Position numbers and translations under genes: made by a program. The notes under the pieces were generated by a model. It was not told the origin of the DNA. It searched no databases and was given only the letters and a program-made list of their open reading frames with translations. From Acidobacteriaceae bacterium (GTDB lineage: Bacteria; Acidobacteriota; Terriglobia; Bryobacterales; Bryobacteraceae): 64,000 bases of DNA. Where the stretch lies: positions 1-64,000 of the forward strand of contig JAFAMD010000043.1 in assembly GCA_019233755.1 (NCBI GenBank), read 5' to 3'. The first letter of the stretch is position 1; each line of letters starts with the position of its first letter. This document shows, piece after piece, positions 14,984-23,343 of this stretch.

Positions 14984-16423
14984 TTGGATAAACTGAAGAC
15001 CGTGCCAACCCAGGGCTCTGCGCGCCAAGTTATCAACGTTTTAATTGTCGACGATGAAGAGTCGCAACGCGGACCTTTGGCGGCCATGATATCGGCGTGG
15101 GGATTTAACGTCGAAACCGCCGGCGATGGCCAGGAAGCTTTGGATAAGCTCTCCACTTTCTCTGCCAATGTCCTTGTCACCGATCTAATGATGCCGCGCA
15201 TGGATGGTTTCGAGCTGATGAAGCGCCTTGGAGCGGAAGGCAACATGCCGCCGTCGATCGTACTGACGGCTTTCGGCAACATTGAAACCGCCATCCAGAC
15301 GATTCACGATCTCGGCGCATTCTGGTTTCTCGAAAAGCCAATTCAACCTGCTGCCTTACGCGTATTGCTCGAGCGCGCCGCCTCGCAGAGCCAGCTTGCG
15401 GAAGAAACGGAGCGCCTACAACGCCAGCTTGCCAACACCGGCGTACTTGTCGATATGGTGGGCACCTCTCCGCAGATGCAGGAAGTCTTTAATGTGATTC
15501 AACAGGTGGCGCCGAGCAAGGCTGCTGTACTGGTGGCAGGGGAAAGCGGCACTGGCAAAGAACTGGTAGCGCGCGCCATCCACCAGCTCAGCACGCGGCG
15601 CACGGGCCCGTTTGTTGCTATTAACTGCGCTGCCATGCCGGAAACGCTCATGGAGAGCGAACTTTTCGGTCATGAAAAAGGCGCATTCACGGGAGCGCTG
15701 GAACGGCGCGCCGGCTGCTTTGAACTCGCACAGCACGGCACGCTTCTCCTCGATGAGCTGGCGGAAATGCCTTCCGGCACACAGGCCAAGCTGCTGCGCG
15801 TTCTGGAAGACTCGCGTGTGCGCCGGTTGGGCGGGAAGAGCGAAATTTCAGTGGATGTCCGTGTTATCGCGGCCACCAATCGCAATGTGGATGACGCGCT
15901 GAAAAAAGGGGATCTGCGCGAAGATCTCTATTACCGCCTGAATGTTTTCCAGATCTCACTTCCTCCTCTGCGGCAGCGCCTCAGCGACCTGCCGGTGCTC
16001 TGCGAGACTCTGATCACTCATTTGAATCGCAAGCACACGTGCAATGTCACGCACGTCACGCCGGAAGTGATGGATGCGTTCCGCAAATACACGTGGCCGG
16101 GCAATGTGCGCGAACTGCGCAATATGCTGGAACGTGCGGTGATCATGGCCGGGGAGGGCGCGATTCAGATGGCGCATCTACCCTTCGATTTCGGCGTCGC
16201 TCTCGGTTCTCGAGTTCAGGCGCACGTGTTTGAGCCGGAGTGCGTGCGACTGCCCGTCGGAACCACGGTGAGCGAAGCAGAAAAAGCGCTGATCCAACTC
16301 ACGCTGCAACATACCAGGAACAACAAGACGCGGGCGGCCGAAATCCTCGGCATCAGCCTCAAAACGCTCTTCAACAAGCTCAAAGAATACGGCGCGGCGG
16401 AAGCTGCCGATGGCGCGGCGTAA
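14984..16423 (+). CDS. Sigma-54-dependent response regulator (NtrC family)
   Basis: A 479-residue transcription activator. It has a receiver domain (acidic pair at 23-24, phosphoacceptor Asp67 in LVTDLMMPRMDG), an AAA+ domain with Walker A GESGTGKE at 186-193 and the sigma-54 contact loop GAFTGA at 233-238, and a C-terminal Fis-type helix-turn-helix ending NNKTRAAEILGISLKTLFNKL. It should activate sigma-54 promoters when phosphorylated. No histidine kinase is adjacent. The TTG at 14984 is the ORF-track start; GTG at 15002 is also possible. It lies 71 nt before gcvT, but whether it controls it is not shown. Confidence 0.93.
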   Translation: MDKLKTVPTQGSARQVINVLIVDDEESQRGPLAAMISAWGFNVETAGDGQEALDKLSTFSANVLVTDLMMPRMDGFELMKRLGAEGNMPPSIVLTAFGNIETAIQTIHDLGAFWFLEKPIQPAALRVLLERAASQSQLAEETERLQRQLANTGVLVDMVGTSPQMQEVFNVIQQVAPSKAAVLVAGESGTGKELVARAIHQLSTRRTGPFVAINCAAMPETLMESELFGHEKGAFTGALERRAGCFELAQHGTLLLDELAEMPSGTQAKLLRVLEDSRVRRLGGKSEISVDVRVIAATNRNVDDALKKGDLREDLYYRLNVFQISLPPLRQRLSDLPVLCETLITHLNRKHTCNVTHVTPEVMDAFRKYTWPGNVRELRNMLERAVIMAGEGAIQMAHLPFDFGVALGSRVQAHVFEPECVRLPVGTTVSEAEKALIQLTLQHTRNNKTRAAEILGISLKTLFNKLKEYGAAEAADGAA

Positions 16424-16494
16424 GGAGGCTTCAGTCGCCTGATTGGGGCGGAAAACCCTGCACCCGCATGTTACGCTGAGGGTTTCTCGCCTGA

Positions 16495-17604
16495 ATGACC
16501 CAAGCCATCGAACTGAAGAGGACGCCGCTCTTCGATACCCACGTCGCCTTGAAGGCCAAAATGGTCGATTTCGGCGGCTGGAACATGCCCGTGCAGTATT
16601 CGGGCATCATCGAGGAGCACAACGCCGTCCGTAATGCCGTCGGCCTGTTCGATGTTAGCCACATGGGCGAGATAGAAGTGCGCGGCCCTGAAGCTGCCAA
16701 ACTCGTCGATTTCGTCTCCACCAACAACGCCCAGAAGCTGAAAATCGGTCAGGCTCACTACTCGGCACTGCTGTACGAGAACGGCGGATTCGTCGACGAC
16801 ATTCTGGTTCACAAAGTGGCCGACGATCACTTCTTCCTCTGCGTGAACGCGTCCAATCAAGAAAAAGATTTCGAGCATATCCGCGCGCACAATCGGTTGG
16901 ACGCCGAAGTCGATTTTGCCAGTGACCGGTACGCGCAGTTGGCGATACAAGGGCCGAAGGCGCTGGCCACGCTGCAAAAACTGACTGGGACAAAGCTGAA
17001 CGAGATTAGGTACTACTGGTTCGTCGACGGTGAGGTTGCCGGCACGCCCGCACGCATCGCGCGCACCGGTTACACGGGCGAAGACGGCTTCGAGATCTAT
17101 ATCCCGCCCTCGGAAGCGGCCAGAATCTGGAACGAAGTGCTCAGCGCAGGCCAGGAGTTCGGCATCAAGCCGAGCGGCCTCGGCGCGCGCAATACGCTAC
17201 GGCTTGAAGCGAAGATGGCTCTCTATGACCATGAGCTGACCAATTCCATCAATCCCTTCGAGGCCGATCTTGCCTGGATTGTAAAAATGGATAAAGGCGA
17301 CTTCGTGGGCCGCGCAGCGCTTGAGAAGGCGCTTCAAGCCGGTATCACGCGAAAGCTAGCCGGGTTCGAAATGCTGGACCGCGGCATCGGCCGCGATGGG
17401 TATGAGGTTCGGATCGATGGAAAGCCCGCGGGTTGGGTCACAAGCGGTGGGCCTTCCCCTACGCTGAATAAGAATATCGGCCTCTGTTATCTGCCGGCTG
17501 ACAAGGCAGCCGAGATCGGACTCGGTATTCAAGTCGTAATTCGCAACGCGCCAGTGAACGCTGTCACAGTTGCCACACCGTTTTACAAGAGACCAAAGAT
17601 ATGA
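16495..17604 (+). CDS. gcvT: Glycine cleavage system T protein (aminomethyltransferase)
   Basis: GcvT transfers the methylene carbon from the aminomethyl-lipoyl H protein to tetrahydrofolate and releases ammonia. The 369-residue sequence shows the family throughout: MVDFGGWNMPVQY, GLFDVSHMGEIEV, FVDDILVHK, YTGEDGFEIY and ARNTLRLEAKMALYDHEL. It is the first gene of a four-gene gcv operon and overlaps gcvH by 4 nt (ATGA). The 71-nt leader is too short for a typical tandem glycine riboswitch. Confidence 0.97.
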   Translation: MTQAIELKRTPLFDTHVALKAKMVDFGGWNMPVQYSGIIEEHNAVRNAVGLFDVSHMGEIEVRGPEAAKLVDFVSTNNAQKLKIGQAHYSALLYENGGFVDDILVHKVADDHFFLCVNASNQEKDFEHIRAHNRLDAEVDFASDRYAQLAIQGPKALATLQKLTGTKLNEIRYYWFVDGEVAGTPARIARTGYTGEDGFEIYIPPSEAARIWNEVLSAGQEFGIKPSGLGARNTLRLEAKMALYDHELTNSINPFEADLAWIVKMDKGDFVGRAALEKALQAGITRKLAGFEMLDRGIGRDGYEVRIDGKPAGWVTSGGPSPTLNKNIGLCYLPADKAAEIGLGIQVVIRNAPVNAVTVATPFYKRPKI

Positions 17605-17987
17605 GCTATCCCGACACTTATAAATACACGAAAGAGCACGAATGGGTGCACATCGAAGGCAATCAGGCAACGGTGGGCATTACAGATCACGCTCAGAACG
17701 AGTTGGGAGACATCGTATTCGTCGATCTGCCGTTGCCCGGCACGTCCGTAACCAAGGGGCAGACCTTCGGCTCGGTGGAATCGGTGAAAGCTGTGTCGGA
17801 CATTTACGCGCCGGTCTCGGGCGAAGTTGCCGAGGCGAATGAACTCCTCTCGAAAAATCCGGAGAAGTTAAACGAAGATCCGCACGGGAATGGCTGGCTG
17901 ATTAAGGTAAAGCTGGCGTCGTCTCCCAAAGAGCTCGATGAATTGATGTCGGCGGCCGACTATCAAAAGTATGTGGGAGCGGAATAG
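17601..17987 (+). CDS. gcvH: Glycine cleavage system H protein
   Basis: The 128-residue lipoyl carrier shuttles the aminomethyl group between P, T and L proteins. The lipoylated lysine is Lys63 in the motif FGSVESVKAVSDIYAPVSG, and the N-terminal YKYTKEHEWVHIEG is characteristic. Length is standard. The start overlaps the gcvT stop, and gcvPA follows after 37 nt. Lipoylation enzymes and the L protein are not in this window. Confidence 0.97.
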   Translation: MSYPDTYKYTKEHEWVHIEGNQATVGITDHAQNELGDIVFVDLPLPGTSVTKGQTFGSVESVKAVSDIYAPVSGEVAEANELLSKNPEKLNEDPHGNGWLIKVKLASSPKELDELMSAADYQKYVGAE

Positions 17988-18024
17988 ACCGTTCTTTTTC
18001 GACCCGAAGCCAGGAATAAGTTAG

Positions 18025-19341
18025 TTGCGATACCTACCTAAGTCAGATGCCGAGCGCCGCGAGATGCTGGCCACAATCGGCCTCAACTCCGAAGAAGACC
18101 TCGTCTCTTACCTTCCCCCCGATGTGCGCTTTGACGGCCGTCTGGCAATTGAAGACGGCAAAAGCGAGTTCGAGATTGTCGATTATTTCAAACAGTTGGC
18201 AAGCCAGAACGCAAACGGCTACCCCAGCTTTCTGGGAGCGGGCGTTTACCATCATTACCGCCCGGTGTTAGTGGATGCAGTTATTTCGCGGGGCGAGTTT
18301 CTGACCTCGTATACCCCGTATCAGGCCGAAATCTCGCAGGGTACGCTCGCCAGCATTTTCGAGTTTCAGACGATGGTGTGCCAGCTCACTGGCATGGAAG
18401 TGGCCAACGCTTCCATGTACGACGGCTCGTCCGCCGTACCGGAAGCCGCCATGATGGCAGTCCGCATTACGCGTCGCGATAAAGTCCTGATCGCGCGCAC
18501 CGTTCACCCGGAATACCGTGAAGTGCTGCACACCTATACACAGCATCAAGGCATTCCCGTGGAAGAACTAGCGTACGGGAAGAATGGCCGGCTGGATCTT
18601 GACGATCTGAAAACGAAGCTGACCGATGACGTCGCAGGCGTGATTGTGCAGACGCCGAATTTCTTCGGACTTCTCGAACAACTGAACGAGATCTCGCCGC
18701 TGGTGAAGAGCAAGGGTGCCTTGCTGGTGGTGGTGTTCACTGAGGCAGTGTCGCTAGGCTTAATCGAGCCGCCCCGGCAGGCGGATATCGTTGTCGGCGA
18801 GTTGCAAAGCTTTGCCATTTCGCCCAGCTACGGCGGCCCTTACGTCGGAATTATCGCGACGCAGGAGAAATACATCCGGCAAATACCAGGAAGGCTAGTG
18901 GGCGAGACGACGGACGCCAACGGCGAACGCGCCTTCTGCCTGACGCTTGCGACTCGCGAGCAGCACATCCGCCGCGAGAAGGCGACGTCTAATATCTGCA
19001 CGAATCAGGCGCTGCTGGCCCTGATGGCTACCGTATTTATGACCGTTTACGGCAAGGAGGGGTTGCGCGAGCTCGCGGAACAGAACCTCGCGAAGGCGCA
19101 CTATCTCGCGGGTAAGCTGCCGCTGCGGTTTGACGCGCCCTTCTTCAACGAATTCGTAGTGCGCACAAACGCTAAATCTCCAGAGCAGATTAATAAAGAA
19201 CTGCTGAAGAAGAAGATCGTCGGCGGATTACCGCTGGGCCGCTTCTATCCCGAGCTGAAGGATTGCCTGCTGCTCTGTGCCACCGAAATGAGCAAGCGGC
19301 AGGACCTGGACACTGTCGCCGGCGTTTTCGTGAAGCAGTAA
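18025..19341 (+). CDS. gcvPA: Glycine decarboxylase subunit 1 (P protein, N-terminal half)
   Basis: The 438-residue non-catalytic partner of the split glycine decarboxylase. Family landmarks are [32 protein letters not shown] at about residues 72-104, [19 protein letters not shown], and [19 protein letters not shown]. It pairs with GcvPB to decarboxylate glycine using PLP. The start is a TTG (TTGCGATACC) with a weak ribosome-binding site; the N-terminus [15 protein letters not shown] fits the family. The stop codon falls inside a 16-bp tandem duplication shared with the gcvPB start. Confidence 0.96.
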   Translation: MRYLPKSDAERREMLATIGLNSEEDLVSYLPPDVRFDGRLAIEDGKSEFEIVDYFKQLASQNANGYPSFLGAGVYHHYRPVLVDAVISRGEFLTSYTPYQAEISQGTLASIFEFQTMVCQLTGMEVANASMYDGSSAVPEAAMMAVRITRRDKVLIARTVHPEYREVLHTYTQHQGIPVEELAYGKNGRLDLDDLKTKLTDDVAGVIVQTPNFFGLLEQLNEISPLVKSKGALLVVVFTEAVSLGLIEPPRQADIVVGELQSFAISPSYGGPYVGIIATQEKYIRQIPGRLVGETTDANGERAFCLTLATREQHIRREKATSNICTNQALLALMATVFMTVYGKEGLRELAEQNLAKAHYLAGKLPLRFDAPFFNEFVVRTNAKSPEQINKELLKKKIVGGLPLGRFYPELKDCLLLCATEMSKRQDLDTVAGVFVKQ

Positions 19342-19366
19342 CGGTTGAGCGCAGTAACGGTTGAGC
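19335..19366. repeat. 16-bp perfect tandem duplication across the gcvPA stop / gcvPB start
   Basis: The unit GCAGTAACGGTTGAGC occurs twice back to back (19335-19350 and 19351-19366). The first copy contains the gcvPA stop codon TAA (19339-19341). Each copy contains a TTG that is in frame with gcvPB only in the first copy (19345). The ATG at 19369 lies just after the second copy. Confidence 0.95.
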
Positions 19367-20871
19367 GAATGATTAACAAGGTTTCGAGACACATCGTTCA
19401 GAACGAGCCGCTTATTTTTGAGCAGAGCTCGCCCGGCAAGCGTGGCTATCAACTGCCGGAACTGGATGTTCCCGCGGTGGATGCGGAGCAGGCGCTGGGC
19501 GCGGGTCACGTTCGTTCTGAGATCGAAGACTTTCCGGAAGTGAGTGAGTTCGAAGCGCTGCGGCACTTCACACGCCTTTCCACCTGGAACTACGCCATCG
19601 ATCTGGGAATGTATCCTCTCGGGTCCTGCACCATGAAATACAACCCGCGCGTGAATGAACTGGTAGCGCGCACGGAGGGGCTCGCCTGGGCGCATCCTTA
19701 CCAGGCGGAAGAGCTTTCCCAAGGCGCTATGGAAGTGATCGCGGCGCTGGAGAATGCGCTCGCGGAGATCACCGGCATGGATGCCGTCACGCTGCAGCCG
19801 GCAGCCGGCGCGCACGGAGAGTTCACCGGCATTCTAATGATTCGGGCGCTGCTCGAATCGCGCGGCAACGCTCGCAAAAAGATTCTCGTTCCTGATTCGG
19901 CGCACGGCACCAACCCGGCTACCGCCATGATGGTCGGCTACACCGTCGAAAACATCAAGTCGACGGATCGCGGCGTGGTTGATCTCGAGGCCCTCGAGCG
20001 CGCCGTGAACGAGGATGTCGCCGGCCTGATGATCACTAACCCGAATACCGTCGGCGTCTTCGAAGAAAACATCCGGAAGATTTGCGGCATTCTGCACGAT
20101 AAGGGCGCGCTGGTCTACATGGATGGCGCGAACATGAACGCGTTGGTCGGCGTCGCTCGTCCGGGTGATTTCGGCATCGACGTCATGCACCTCAACCTGC
20201 ACAAGACATTTTCCACGCCGCATGGCGGGGGCGGACCCGGTGCCGGCGCGGTTGCGGCCGCAAAGGTCCTTACTCCCTATCTGCCGGGCCCGCGCCTCAA
20301 GCGGGCGGGAGACCTGTGGCAGTGGAACTACGATCTGCCGCAATCCATCGGCCGCGTTCGTGCTTTTTACGGGAACTATGGCGTGCTCATTCGGGCTCTG
20401 GCGTACATCATGGCGCATGGCGGTAACGGCCTGCGGCAGGCGACGCTCGACGCCCTGCTGAATGCGAACTATATCCGCACGCTGCTCGAGCCTTACTACG
20501 AGATGGCTTACAAGGCCCCGAGCATGCACGAATGCGTTTTCAGCGACGATCGGCAGGCGAAGAAGGGCGTCCGGACCGGCGATATCGCCAAGCGCCTGAT
20601 CGATTACGGCTTTCATCCGTACACCGTCAGCTTCCCGCTGATTGTGCGCGGCGCGATGATGATTGAGCCAACCGAGACCGAAGGCAAGCGTGAGCTCGAC
20701 GCGTTCGTCGATGCAATGATCGCAATCGCGAAAGAAGTCGAAGAAGATCCCGAACTTGTCCTGAAAGCTCCACACCTGACTCGCACGCCACGCGTGGACG
20801 AAGTGACCGCCGCTCGCAAGCCAATTGTGCGTTGGCAGCCCTCTACGAGAGCGAGTCAAGCAGCCGATTAG
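19345..20871 (+). CDS. gcvPB: Glycine decarboxylase subunit 2 (P protein, PLP-binding half)
   Basis: The 508-residue catalytic subunit of the split P protein. The PLP lysine lies in HLNLHKTFSTPHGGGGPG, preceded by the Gly/Asn-rich TLQPAAGAHGEFTG and the DSAHGTNPATA motif. The ORF-track start is the TTG at 19345 in a duplicated 16-bp unit; the ATG at 19369 (MINKVSRHIVQNEPLIFEQ) gives a better family N-terminus, and I consider it at least equally likely. The gene is the last of the gcv operon, and its end overlaps the convergent GT9 gene by 29 nt. Confidence 0.95.
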   Translation: MSAVTVERMINKVSRHIVQNEPLIFEQSSPGKRGYQLPELDVPAVDAEQALGAGHVRSEIEDFPEVSEFEALRHFTRLSTWNYAIDLGMYPLGSCTMKYNPRVNELVARTEGLAWAHPYQAEELSQGAMEVIAALENALAEITGMDAVTLQPAAGAHGEFTGILMIRALLESRGNARKKILVPDSAHGTNPATAMMVGYTVENIKSTDRGVVDLEALERAVNEDVAGLMITNPNTVGVFEENIRKICGILHDKGALVYMDGANMNALVGVARPGDFGIDVMHLNLHKTFSTPHGGGGPGAGAVAAAKVLTPYLPGPRLKRAGDLWQWNYDLPQSIGRVRAFYGNYGVLIRALAYIMAHGGNGLRQATLDALLNANYIRTLLEPYYEMAYKAPSMHECVFSDDRQAKKGVRTGDIAKRLIDYGFHPYTVSFPLIVRGAMMIEPTETEGKRELDAFVDAMIAIAKEVEEDPELVLKAPHLTRTPRVDEVTAARKPIVRWQPSTRASQAAD

Positions 20872-21658
20872 CGGCCGCGAGCACTGTTTCGACCGTTAGA
20901 TCCGTCAGCGAGCGCGAGTGAAGGACGCGCACGTTGCGGCCGCGCGGAGCCCAAACGGCCGGATTCGTCGGTCCAAACAATGCCAGCGTCGGGCACCCCG
21001 CGGCGGCAGCGAGGTGCGTAATGCCGGAATCGTTGCCAATGTAGAGCCTCGCTCCGCGTATCCAGCTTGCCAGGCTGGCCAGATCGGCAAATCGCGTCGC
21101 CCCGGGGAGTTCTTCTTCGGGACCGCAGGTCCAATCAATTTTGAGAGGCAGGCCATCGGCGAGCCGGCGATAGTTCTCGAGTGGCCAGTTTTTGCGAACG
21201 CCGCCTGAAAACGGATGGATCACGATGGAATTGCGGCACTGCGCAGGCTTCACCTCAATGTGTGGCGAAAGTCCTTGCGGCGCACCCACCTGGCTGGCAA
21301 AGAAGTCCGTTGCGTGCCCTGCATAGCCGGCCGGCGGCAGCGCTGGATGAAACTCGCACGGCACGCCCGTTTCGAAGATAGCCTGGCGGAATTCCTCGCG
21401 CTTCGCTCCATACCAGCTCACAATCGAATCGAAGCTTTTCAGGGATTCGTACAGCCGCGGAGGCATTTCGAGTCCCCCTAATCCGGCAAGATCAATACTC
21501 GTGGACGAGAGCGAACGAACTGCGCCCGCAAACTGTACCAGGGGAACTGCACTCGAGGGAAGCCAAACCTCGGTGTAATCGGCTTTGAGAGATTCAAGGG
21601 CCGGAAAGCCGAGGATACAATCGCCGATCGCGCCCGGCCGTATCAGCAGGCGCCGCAT
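20843..21658 (-). CDS. Glycosyltransferase family 9 (heptosyltransferase-like)
   Basis: A 271-residue GT9 protein: the N-terminal RRLLIRPGAIGDCILGFPALESLK carries the typical G(A)IGD donor/acceptor motif and the C-terminal half has IGNDSGITHLAAAAGCPTLALFGPTNPAVWAP. GT9 enzymes transfer ADP-heptose or related sugars to lipopolysaccharide core; with lpxD in the same window this is plausible, but the sugar is unknown. At 271 residues it is shorter than typical WaaC/WaaF (about 320-350). It ends a minus-strand run that begins with a parvulin, and its start lies 6 nt after the DsbD-alpha-like gene. Confidence 0.85.
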   Translation of the reverse strand: MRRLLIRPGAIGDCILGFPALESLKADYTEVWLPSSAVPLVQFAGAVRSLSSTSIDLAGLGGLEMPPRLYESLKSFDSIVSWYGAKREEFRQAIFETGVPCEFHPALPPAGYAGHATDFFASQVGAPQGLSPHIEVKPAQCRNSIVIHPFSGGVRKNWPLENYRRLADGLPLKIDWTCGPEEELPGATRFADLASLASWIRGARLYIGNDSGITHLAAAAGCPTLALFGPTNPAVWAPRGRNVRVLHSRSLTDLTVETVLAAANRLLDSLS

Positions 21659-21664
21659 TCGCGC

Positions 21665-22183
21665 CTACTCGATCGAGACCGGCAGCCTCACCTCGACCGA
21701 GGCAGGCCGGAAGCACATGTCGCTATTGCATGCCTGGTAACGAAGTTTGCCAGTCATAGTCGTCGAGCCCGCCGCAGCGTTTGCAGGAACTTTGAATTCG
21801 GTCCGAATGTCGAAGGAGCCGGTGAAGACCACGAGATCCTGCCCGCCTACCTTAATCTCTTCGGGCTTCGGGTATGCGGTCGACGTCGCTTCAAGCGGAC
21901 CGCCTGTCCAGGTGAGTTTCAGCGGAATCAGGTATTCGTCTTTAGGCTTGTCGCTATTGACGTGAAAACCCGGGAGGACACTTACTTTCAGCGTTTGCGT
22001 GACGGTTGCGCCGCGCTTTGCGGTAATCACGTCCGGCGGGGTGACGATGAGCTTATTCTGCTGCGCCGAGCAAAAGAGCGGCAGGAGAAGCAGGCAGCAG
22101 ATGGAGAGAAGCAGTGTTTTCTTTGGTGCCAAGCAGATTTTGAATCTCGCTGAGATAGTCATTCTTTCCGGCCAGGCCGACAT
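21665..22183 (-). CDS. Secreted DsbD-alpha-like (thiol:disulfide interchange N-terminal domain) protein
   Basis: A 172-residue protein with a signal peptide (KKTLLLSICCLLLLPLFCSA) and a single domain matching the N-terminal domain of DsbD: PPDVITAKRGATVTQTLKVSVLPGFHVNSDKP, then a C-terminal YQACNSDMCFRP with the two cysteines expected at the redox site. The membrane and thioredoxin parts of DsbD are missing, so it probably works with the adjacent TlpA-type protein in the periplasm. Its 5' end overlaps tlpA-like coding sequence by up to 131 nt. Starts at 22162 (ATG) or 22132 (TTG, MAPKKTLLLS) would shorten the overlap. Confidence 0.8.
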   Translation of the reverse strand: MSAWPERMTISARFKICLAPKKTLLLSICCLLLLPLFCSAQQNKLIVTPPDVITAKRGATVTQTLKVSVLPGFHVNSDKPKDEYLIPLKLTWTGGPLEATSTAYPKPEEIKVGGQDLVVFTGSFDIRTEFKVPANAAAGSTTMTGKLRYQACNSDMCFRPASVEVRLPVSIE

Positions 22184-22658
22184 GCGTGAAAGCGAGCCTT
22201 CCTTCCCGGTCGATCATAAAGGTTGTCGGCAGCGAATCGACGCCGCCGTAAAGCTGGCCGACGGAATCGTTCCCGAGCATCACGCGGTAATTGATCTTGT
22301 GCTCCGCCATATAAGGTTTCACGGCGGACCAGCCGTCTTCATCCATTGAAACCCCGAGAACGGCGAATCCCTGCGACTTGAACTGTTGCTCGAACTGCTC
22401 GAACCACGGAATTTCCAAACCGCACGGGCCGCACCACGTGGCCCAGAAATTCAAGAGCACAACTTTGCCTCTGTAGTCGGCAAGGTTCACCGGTTGCCCG
22501 TTCGCATCCTTCAGGGTGAAGTTCGGAGCCGGCTTGCGGCTTGCCTCCTCCACTCGGGCCGCAGCCGAAGCACCCGATTTCGAGCCGGAACAGGACGAAA
22601 AGATGCCCACCGCCGCCAGAACGGCCAATGCGGGCAGTGAGCGATAGATCGGGCGCAT
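22053..22658 (-). CDS. TlpA/ResA-type periplasmic thioredoxin, lipoprotein
   Basis: A membrane-anchored thiol-disulfide reductase: lipoprotein signal with lipobox FSSC (MRPIYRSLPALAVLAAVGIFSSC), then an AhpC/TSA-TlpA fold with the redox site LLNFWATWCGPCGLEIPWF and the cis-Pro segment SLPTTFMIDREG. I start at the ATG at 22658 (201 residues), because the longer ORF-track start at 22778 runs into the upstream gene and would bury the signal peptide. The last about 25 residues (after EIQNLLG) are atypical and overlap the next gene's signal peptide. Likely role: cytochrome c or other envelope thiol reduction. Confidence 0.88.
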   Translation of the reverse strand: MRPIYRSLPALAVLAAVGIFSSCSGSKSGASAAARVEEASRKPAPNFTLKDANGQPVNLADYRGKVVLLNFWATWCGPCGLEIPWFEQFEQQFKSQGFAVLGVSMDEDGWSAVKPYMAEHKINYRVMLGNDSVGQLYGGVDSLPTTFMIDREGRLAFTHVGLAGKNDYLSEIQNLLGTKENTASLHLLPASPAALLLGAAE

Positions 22659-22686
22659 GTACAACTCCAGTGTATCGTCCGGAGGG

Positions 22687-23343
22687 TCAGCAAGACCGGG
22701 GAGTAGCGAATGTTTTTTCGAACCACACCTCGCGGCGCTGCTGCCAGCGGCGTGCGAGTGTGAACTCGGTATGGGCATCTACTCCCGCGTAGAGCCACGC
22801 AGCGGTGTCGCAGAAACTTTCGCAAACGTAATCGCGCCAGTGGCGTTCGGCCGGCGCCAGATCCGCCAGCCTTCGAAATGCCAGTTTTCCTACGGAGGCC
22901 GACTCTCCCAGCTCACCTATCGCTCCATATTGCCTTTCTGCAGTCAACAGAGCCTCATAGAGCCGCCGCGCCGGGTTGCCGAGACGGGGCCAGACGAAGT
23001 GAAAAATCTCGTGTACCAGGATCAGCCGAAGGAGACGGGGACGGGCAAGCAGATGGGAGTCGAGGACGATGTGCCGGTCACGGATGAAACTCGCCGCGTA
23101 GATTTGCGTGCCGCGGTCAGGTGAGCCGGACAGCAGCTTCCCGCTATGAGCCGTTAACTGGGGCCCAACGGAAATGAAAATCGGGCTGCCCGCTAGCTCA
23201 GGCAGCCCGACTGTGACTTTGGCGATAGATTTGTTTAACTTAGCGCTGTCCTTGCGGCTTAGGGCCGGAAGCGCCCGACTGTCCGGTGGAAGACCCTGGC
23301 TTTTGGAGCGTCGGTACGTTCGGAGCTGGAGCGCTGGAGGCAT
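22687..23343 (-). CDS. Putative zincin-like metallopeptidase of unknown role
   Basis: A 218-residue hypothetical protein. It carries a gluzincin-like HExxH as LILVHEIFHFVWPRLGN (about residues 108-124) and, about 60 residues later, CESFCDTAAWLY, which could supply the third zinc ligand as ExxxD. No signal peptide is visible, so it may be cytoplasmic. The ORF-track start overlaps the parvulin gene by 104 nt and the first 45 codons include an intrinsic-terminator hairpin. No ATG, GTG or TTG occurs in frame between there and the conserved part, so the true start is doubtful (ATT or CTG are possible). Family membership is inference from the motifs. Confidence 0.6.
   Translation of the reverse strand: MPPALQLRTYRRSKSQGLPPDSRALPALSRKDSAKLNKSIAKVTVGLPELAGSPIFISVGPQLTAHSGKLLSGSPDRGTQIYAASFIRDRHIVLDSHLLARPRLLRLILVHEIFHFVWPRLGNPARRLYEALLTAERQYGAIGELGESASVGKLAFRRLADLAPAERHWRDYVCESFCDTAAWLYAGVDAHTEFTLARRWQQRREVWFEKTFATPRSC
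23172..23210 (-). terminator. Intrinsic terminator after the parvulin gene
   Basis: A perfect 10-bp stem TCGGGCTGCC/GGCAGCCCGA (23181-23190 with 23201-23210, 10-nt loop) lies about 30 nt past the parvulin stop. On the minus strand it is followed by TTTTCATTT, the form of a rho-independent terminator. It falls inside the 5' part of the zincin-like ORF, so read-through may regulate the downstream redox genes. Confidence 0.75.

Noticed and set aside
16424-16494. Glycine riboswitch ahead of gcvT
   Set aside because: Only 71 nt lie between the regulator stop and gcvT, and I see no tandem glycine-aptamer core.
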